A stretch of DNA of 10,151 nt from Gemmatimonadota bacterium (lineage in GTDB: Bacteria; Gemmatimonadota; Gemmatimonadetes; Palauibacterales; Palauibacteraceae): NCBI GenBank assembly GCA_013042495.1, contig JABDQB010000183.1, positions 1-10,151 of the forward strand. Direction: 5' to 3'. The notes under the pieces are model-generated. The model was not told where the DNA came from and did not search any database. It saw only the letters and a program-made list of their open reading frames with translations. Shown piece by piece: positions 5,979 through 10,151 of this stretch (its first letter is position 1; every line of letters begins with the position of its first letter). Position numbers and translations under genes: made by a program.

Positions 5979-7123
5979 AGCAGCGCCCGCGCGGCCGGGA
6001 AGGCACCAATCGGTGGTCAGAACGTATAGCCAGCATGACACGGATCCGCATGCCACACGTACCCCTCATCGCGGGCGTCGCCGCCATGGTCGTTCTGCCG
6101 GCCTGTTCGCCAGGCTACGTACTCCGCGCCGGTTGGGAGGAAGCGAAGATCCTCACGGCCCGCCGGCCGATTCACGAAATCGTCCATGACACGACGGCAT
6201 CGGCGGAGCTGCGCGGTAAGCTCAGGCTCGTGCAGGATTCGCGGGACTACGCCGCACGGGCCCTGGAACTGGCGCCGGGGGACGCATTCACGAGCTACGT
6301 TGAGCTCGAACGCGACACCCTTCTCATGGTCGTCAACGCCGCCTACGAGTTCGACCTCCGTTGGAAGACGTGGTGGTTCCCGATCGTCGGTCGCCTGCCT
6401 TACAAGGGTTACTTCGACTTCAATAAGGCGCGCCAGGAGGCGGAAAAGCTCGGTGCGCGGGGTTTCGACACCTGGGTGAGGCCGTCGAGCGCCTTCAGCA
6501 CGCTCGGCTGGTTTCCGGATCCTCTCATGTCGACGACGCTACGCGCCGACAGCGTGGGCATTGTCGAGACCGTCCTGCACGAGATCACGCACAGCACCTT
6601 CTTTCCCAAGGGGCAGGCCCGGTTCAACGAGAGCTTCGCCAACTTCGTGGGCCATCGGGGAGCGATCTCATTCTTCTGTGAGGGTCTGGCCGACGAGTGG
6701 CTCTGCGAGTCGGCAGAGGATCGATGGCATGACATTCGGGTCTTCGGCCGGTTCTTCCACTCGATCCTGGATCCGCTCGAAGTACTGTACGAGTCGGATC
6801 TGCCGCCCGACGAGATGCGTGAGGAGAAAAGGCGGATCCTGCGAGAGGCGGCCCGGAGATTCGAGACGGAGGTCCAGGACGAGTTTCGATCCGGCCGCTA
6901 TGGTGGGCTGGACCCCGAACGAGTGAACAACGCGTGGCTGCTCTCCCGAGTTCTCTACTACTCGCGCCTCGATGACATGGAGACGTTGTACCAACGGCAC
7001 GGCAACCTCACGACCACCATCCGCGAGGTGATCCGGGAGACCGGCAAAGGCGACCCGTGGGTCGCGCTCGATCGATTGCTCGAGCCGCCTGTGGGTGGTG
7101 CGTCGGCCGATTCGACCCGCTAG
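5975..7123 (+). CDS. Predicted lipoprotein aminopeptidase (COG4324 / PF10023 'Aminopep')
   Basis: This is a putative zinc metallopeptidase of the cell envelope, 382 residues from GTG 5975. A hydrophobic stretch (LIAGVAAMVVLPAC) ends in the lipobox LPAC with Cys44, then SPG, so it should be lipidated. Ser after the Cys would permit outer-membrane sorting by the E. coli rule. The active site shows HEITH (202-206), a perfect HExxH zinc motif, followed by FNESFANFVGHRGA, in which Glu219 is the likely further ligand. YVLRAGWEEAKIL after the lipobox, and NNAWLLSRVLYY near the C-terminus, also fit this family. The start is uncertain. GTG 5975 has a strong ribosome binding site but gives a long 29-residue n-region, while ATG 6035 gives a textbook lipoprotein signal with Cys24. 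It overlaps the methyltransferase gene and is 11 nt before the stress protein gene. The peptide substrates are unknown for the family. Confidence 0.85.
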   Translation: MKQRPRGREGTNRWSERIASMTRIRMPHVPLIAGVAAMVVLPACSPGYVLRAGWEEAKILTARRPIHEIVHDTTASAELRGKLRLVQDSRDYAARALELAPGDAFTSYVELERDTLLMVVNAAYEFDLRWKTWWFPIVGRLPYKGYFDFNKARQEAEKLGARGFDTWVRPSSAFSTLGWFPDPLMSTTLRADSVGIVETVLHEITHSTFFPKGQARFNESFANFVGHRGAISFFCEGLADEWLCESAEDRWHDIRVFGRFFHSILDPLEVLYESDLPPDEMREEKRRILREAARRFETEVQDEFRSGRYGGLDPERVNNAWLLSRVLYYSRLDDMETLYQRHGNLTTTIREVIRETGKGDPWVALDRLLEPPVGGASADSTR

Positions 7124-7134
7124 GTTCGAGCGCC

Positions 7135-8007
7135 ATGTACAAGAGCATCCTGATCGGCATCGACTTCTCGGACACATCGGTGGAGACTGTCCGCTGGGCC
7201 GTGTCACGCTTCCCGGAAGCGGACATCACGCTGTTCCACGCCATCGAACGACTCAGTGTGCCCGGCTATTTGAGCCGGGAACTGGGGTCGAAACTCGGAA
7301 TGGTGCGGGAACGTGAGCTCGACGCCAGGGCCAATCTTGAGGCCATCGCAGAGCAGTGCGGCATCGACGCGAGAATCGATGTGCGGGCCGGCTGGACGCC
7401 CGAAGCTCTCGTGGCCGTGGCCGAGGAGTTGAAATCCGAGCTCGTTGTGGTGGGAGCGCACCAGAAACGAGTGTGGCCATCGGATGAGGTGGGCAACACG
7501 TGCGTCGCCATCGTTCGAAAGGCCAGCGTCCCGGTGCTGGTTTGGAGACCGATTCGGCAGGAATCCGACAAGACGATTCTCGCCGCTCTCGATCTCCGGG
7601 ACGGCAGCGCCCCCATCGCGGCCACCGCGGCCCGCTACGCCGCGTACTTCGGCACGCGTCTGGTGCTGATGCACGCGATGCCCGGCACGCTGCAGGCCTA
7701 CGTCCGGGCGGTGAGTTCTCCGACCAAGACCGACGACACGGTGAAGGTCCTCGAACAGCGCGCGAGGGACGAAGCCCTCAACCGCGTGCCCCCGGGTCTT
7801 CGGGAAGGTATCGAGATCCAGACGTCCATCGTCCGCGGAAGGCCGATCGTGCACCACATCCTGACGATTGCCGAAACCGAGGCCGCGGATCTGATCGTCA
7901 TCGGCAAGTACCACGCACCGGGGCTCAAGGGCCGGGTCATCCTCGGCGGAATCACCCGACAGATCATCCAGGGAGCGAATTGCTCCGTCCTCACCGTACC
8001 GGTCTGA
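7135..8007 (+). CDS. Tandem universal stress protein (two UspA domains)
   Basis: This is a cytoplasmic Usp-family protein of 290 residues with two fused domains, roughly 1-140 and 146-290. Each has the family's opening strand (YKSILIGIDFSD; KTILAALDLRDGS) and closing pattern (ASVPVLVWRP; ANCSVLTVPV). The ATP-binding Usp signature G-2x-G-9x-G(S/T) is not intact in either half. Domain 1 has GAHQKRVWPSDEVGNT (108-122). Domain 2 has GKYHAPGLKGRVILGGIT (257-274), with Gly where the canonical Ser/Thr would be. Nucleotide binding is therefore doubtful. The ATG at 7135 is chosen because the domain begins there; an in-frame start at 7057 lies inside the aminopeptidase gene and adds only unlike sequence. 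The gap to the aminopeptidase is 11 nt and to the next gene 4 nt, so it sits in the same likely operon. Its specific role is unknown. Confidence 0.92.
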   Translation: MYKSILIGIDFSDTSVETVRWAVSRFPEADITLFHAIERLSVPGYLSRELGSKLGMVRERELDARANLEAIAEQCGIDARIDVRAGWTPEALVAVAEELKSELVVVGAHQKRVWPSDEVGNTCVAIVRKASVPVLVWRPIRQESDKTILAALDLRDGSAPIAATAARYAAYFGTRLVLMHAMPGTLQAYVRAVSSPTKTDDTVKVLEQRARDEALNRVPPGLREGIEIQTSIVRGRPIVHHILTIAETEAADLIVIGKYHAPGLKGRVILGGITRQIIQGANCSVLTVPV

Positions 8008-8011
8008 ACCA

Positions 8012-8314
8012 ATGGCCGGTTCCTCAGGGACTTCCGCGCTTCAGTGTGTTCGGTGCGACAAGCCCGATCGTCAGCCTATTTCCCGGGCCCCGTTTCCGAA
8101 CGACCTGGGCCAAAGACTGGTCGCCGAAATCTGCCTCGAGTGCTGGGACGAGTGGAAGCAAAGACAGATGCTTCTGATCAACCACTATGGACTCAACGTC
8201 CGTGATCCGCGCGCCCGCGAGTTCCTGGTGAGCAACCTGCGTTCATTTCTCTTCGCCGAGGGCGACGACCAGGCAGAGATCGACACGTCGAAGGAAGGCA
8301 ACGTCAACTGGTGA
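8012..8314 (+). CDS. YggX-like Fe(2+)-trafficking / oxidative damage protection protein with two CxxC pairs
   Basis: The protein has 100 residues and matches the Iron_traffic (YggX, PF04362) pattern. PFPNDLGQRL (28-36 region) corresponds to E. coli YPGELGKRI. DEWKQRQMLLINHYGLNV corresponds to AQWQHKQTMLINEKKLNM. RSFLF near the C-terminus corresponds to VNFLF. YggX helps protect iron-sulfur enzymes and limits oxidative damage; its exact mechanism is debated. Unlike E. coli YggX, which has one cysteine near the N-terminus, this protein has C12-x2-C15 and C41-x2-C44, arranged like a zinc ribbon or a metal site. I recall similar cysteine-rich versions in other phyla. The ATG at 8012 lies 4 nt after the Usp stop and ends the four-gene run. 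No strong ribosome binding site is visible, which fits coupled translation. It converges on leuS with 27 nt between. Confidence 0.85.
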   Translation: MAGSSGTSALQCVRCDKPDRQPISRAPFPNDLGQRLVAEICLECWDEWKQRQMLLINHYGLNVRDPRAREFLVSNLRSFLFAEGDDQAEIDTSKEGNVNW

Positions 8315-8341
8315 CGAGTGGCCCCGGCCGCGTTCCTCGCC

Positions 8342-10151
8342 TCAGCCCACCACCAGGTTCAGCAGCCGGTCCGGTACGTGGATCGTCTTGCGGATGGACG
8401 CCTCTCCCACGTGACGCTGAACGGATTCGTCGGCCAGCGCCGCCGCCAGCGCCGTCGCCTCGTTCGCGCCCCTCTGCAGTGAGACGGTAGCCCGCAGCTT
8501 GCCGTTCACCTGCACCGGGATCTCCACGGAATCCGTCGCGAGCCTGGCGGGATCGAAGGTGGGCCACTCGCCATGCTCGAACAGGCTCGGCTCGCCGCCC
8601 ATCTGTTCCCACAGTTCCTCGGCGAGATGTGGTGCGATAGGGCCAAGCATGATCACCAGCGGCCGGATTTCATCCAGAGTCGGAACCCTGCCGCCCGCGC
8701 GAAGCGCGTTCAGCAGCTCCATAAGAGCGGCGATCGCCGTGTTGAACGACAGGCCGCTGAAGTCTTCCGTGGCCTGGCGGATCGTCTGGTGAACGGCACG
8801 CTCGACGGCCGGATCCGGGAACCCCGTCGCCCCCTCCTGCACCGCGGCTTGCACCGCGTCGGAAACGCGCGACAGAAAGCGCTGCGGCCCGACGATCCCG
8901 CTGTCCCTGAAGTCGCCGCCCTCCTGGTATGGACCAAGGAACATCAGGTACGTGCGGAACGTGTCCGCTCCATACCGTTCGATGTAGTCATCCGGGTTGA
9001 CCACGTTGCCCTTGGTCTTGGACATCTTGGCGCCTTCCCGGATGATCAGTCCGTGCTTCCGGAATCGCACGTAGGGTTCCGCGAACGGCAGATGCCCGAG
9101 GTCGTGCAGCGCCATCGTGATGAACCTCGAGTACAGGAGATGGAGTACGGCATGCTCCTCTCCACCGATGTACATATCCACCGGCAGCCATCGATCCGTG
9201 CGCGCCGGGTCGATGGGACGATCGTCGAAGTCGGTGCTCGGATACCGAAGGAAGTACCACGAACTGTCCAGGAACGTGTCTGAAACGTCCGTCTCCCGTC
9301 GCGCAGGACCGCCGCACGACGGACACGTGGTCCGGTAGAACGACTCGTCCTTCGCGAGCGGGGCAATCCCGTCATCCCCGGGCTTGAAGTTCTCCACGTG
9401 CGGCAGCACGACCGGCAGGTCTTCCTCGGGCACCGGAACGGTTCCGCACCCGTCGCAGTACAGGATCGGAATCGGTGGACCCCAGTAGCGCTGACGCGAG
9501 ATGCACCAATCGTGGAGCCGGTAATTGACCTTGGGCTCGGCGAGGCCACGCTCTCCCAGCCATTCGACGATCCGCACCGCACCCTCTGACGCCAGGAGCC
9601 CACTGAACTCGCCGGAGTTGATCAGGCGTTCGTCTTCGGAATGCTCCACGAAGGCCTCGTCGCCGAAGTCCAATTCGCTGGACGACGGGTCAGCCACATC
9701 GGCGAAGACCTCGGCCGGCACCACCACCGGCAGGATCTCCAGCCCGAACTGACGGGCGAACTCGAAGTCGCGCTGATCGTGCCCGGGGACGGCCATGATC
9801 GCGCCCGTGCCGTACTCCATCAGGACGTAGTCGGCGATCCAAACGGGGATGTCATCGCCGGTCGCCGGATTCACGGCGTAGCCGCCCGTGAACACTCCCG
9901 TCTTCGTCCGATCGTCGGCCTTCCGACGTTCCACCAGGTCGATGGCCGCCGCCGCCGACCGATAGGCCTCGACCTCCGAGCGGCGCTCCGCACTCGTGAG
10001 CTGCTCGACGAGCGGGTGCTCGGGAGCGAGTACCATGAACGTGGCGCCGAAGATCGTGTCCGGCCGGGTCGTGAATACCTCCAGCGTGTCACCGCGGTCG
10101 CCGGCCAGATGGAATCGGAGAAGCGCACCCTCGGAGCGACCGATCCAATTT
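8342..10151 (-). CDS. leuS: Leucyl-tRNA synthetase (C-terminal part, truncated by window edge)
   Basis: This is the class I aminoacyl-tRNA synthetase that charges tRNA-Leu with leucine in the cytoplasm. About 602 codons are present of a protein usually near 860 residues. The frame runs open through the right edge, starting in NWIGRSEGA, so the HIGH motif and start codon lie outside. The editing domain carries TTRPDT (10055-10072) and GTGAIMAVPGHDQRD, whose first Asp after GH (codon 9776-9778) corresponds to the E. coli editing residue Asp345. Two CxxC pairs (YCDGCG and TCPSCGG) flank a zinc-domain-like segment, followed by RETDVSDTFLDSSWYF. The KMSKS loop appears as KMSKT (9014-9028), a common variant. 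The anticodon-binding domain and the C-terminus (LLNLVVG, stop at 8342-8344) are complete. An in-frame ATG at 10036 is internal and is not the start. It is transcribed toward the YggX-like gene. The enzyme looks fully functional. Confidence 0.98.
   Translation of the reverse strand, partial: NWIGRSEGALLRFHLAGDRGDTLEVFTTRPDTIFGATFMVLAPEHPLVEQLTSAERRSEVEAYRSAAAAIDLVERRKADDRTKTGVFTGGYAVNPATGDDIPVWIADYVLMEYGTGAIMAVPGHDQRDFEFARQFGLEILPVVVPAEVFADVADPSSSELDFGDEAFVEHSEDERLINSGEFSGLLASEGAVRIVEWLGERGLAEPKVNYRLHDWCISRQRYWGPPIPILYCDGCGTVPVPEEDLPVVLPHVENFKPGDDGIAPLAKDESFYRTTCPSCGGPARRETDVSDTFLDSSWYFLRYPSTDFDDRPIDPARTDRWLPVDMYIGGEEHAVLHLLYSRFITMALHDLGHLPFAEPYVRFRKHGLIIREGAKMSKTKGNVVNPDDYIERYGADTFRTYLMFLGPYQEGGDFRDSGIVGPQRFLSRVSDAVQAAVQEGATGFPDPAVERAVHQTIRQATEDFSGLSFNTAIAALMELLNALRAGGRVPTLDEIRPLVIMLGPIAPHLAEELWEQMGGEPSLFEHGEWPTFDPARLATDSVEIPVQVNGKLRATVSLQRGANEATALAAALADESVQRHVGEASIRKTIHVPDRLLNLVVG

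Noticed and set aside
4869..6056. 395-codon antisense open frame across the methyltransferase gene
   Set aside because: It is longer than the methyltransferase itself, but the sense frame holds intact motifs I and IV and the antisense translation resembles nothing.
8315..8341. Possible bidirectional terminator between yggX-like and leuS
   Set aside because: GGCC-CC-GGCC has only a 2-nt loop, the outer CGAG/CTCG pairing is four bases, and there is no T-tract on either strand.
9014..9028. KMSKT instead of KMSKS in LeuS as a defect
   Set aside because: Thr at this position is a common functional variant; the neighbouring family sequence is normal.
8573..9283. 236-codon plus-strand open frame inside leuS
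   Set aside because: The minus strand encodes unmistakable LeuS here, including KMSKT; this is a shadow.

Overview
The window is a stretch of ordinary bacterial chromosome from a high-GC Gram-negative organism. The evidence is a Kdo-transferase-type gene, a lipoprotein signal, strongly G/C-biased third codon positions in every gene and tight gene packing. The gene content and motif style resemble Gemmatimonadota or a related phylum, but that placement is an impression and not a demonstrated fact. I see no tRNA, rRNA, CRISPR array, insertion sequence, attachment site or phage gene.

Layout, left to right. At 1-1144 on the minus strand lies the N-terminal 381 codons of uvrA (nucleotide excision repair), cut by the left edge. 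A 110-base divergent spacer follows, with a plausible uvrA promoter and a 7-bp inverted repeat. Next on the plus strand is an MsbA-like half-transporter ABC exporter. It probably starts at an unusual CTG codon at 1255. It overlaps by ATGA a 74-residue two-helix membrane protein resembling the PLDc_N domain. That small gene meets the kdtA/waaA-like gene (minus strand) head-on, and their two TAG stops share one CTAG palindrome. A 172-base divergent spacer then leads to a plus-strand run of four tightly packed genes: a D12-class DNA adenine methyltransferase, a lipoprotein COG4324-type aminopeptidase, a tandem universal stress protein and a YggX-like iron-trafficking protein carrying two CxxC pairs. 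The right end (8342-10151, minus strand) is the C-terminal 600 or so codons of leuS, cut by the right edge.

How the genes fit together. The exporter and the Kdo-transferase-like gene could both serve the outer membrane (lipid A-type glycolipid transfer and flipping), though they are on opposite strands. The four-gene run looks like one operon from its spacing (GTGA overlap, 11 nt, 4 nt). It joins an orphan DNA methyltransferase to an envelope metallopeptidase and two stress/iron genes, and I know of no established reason for that combination. uvrA and leuS are housekeeping genes.

I did not find a clearly new biological system. The points most worth a second look are the CTG start with its ribosome binding site, the zinc-ribbon-like YggX variant, the methyltransferase-led operon, the divergent KdtA motifs and the shared CTAG stops.
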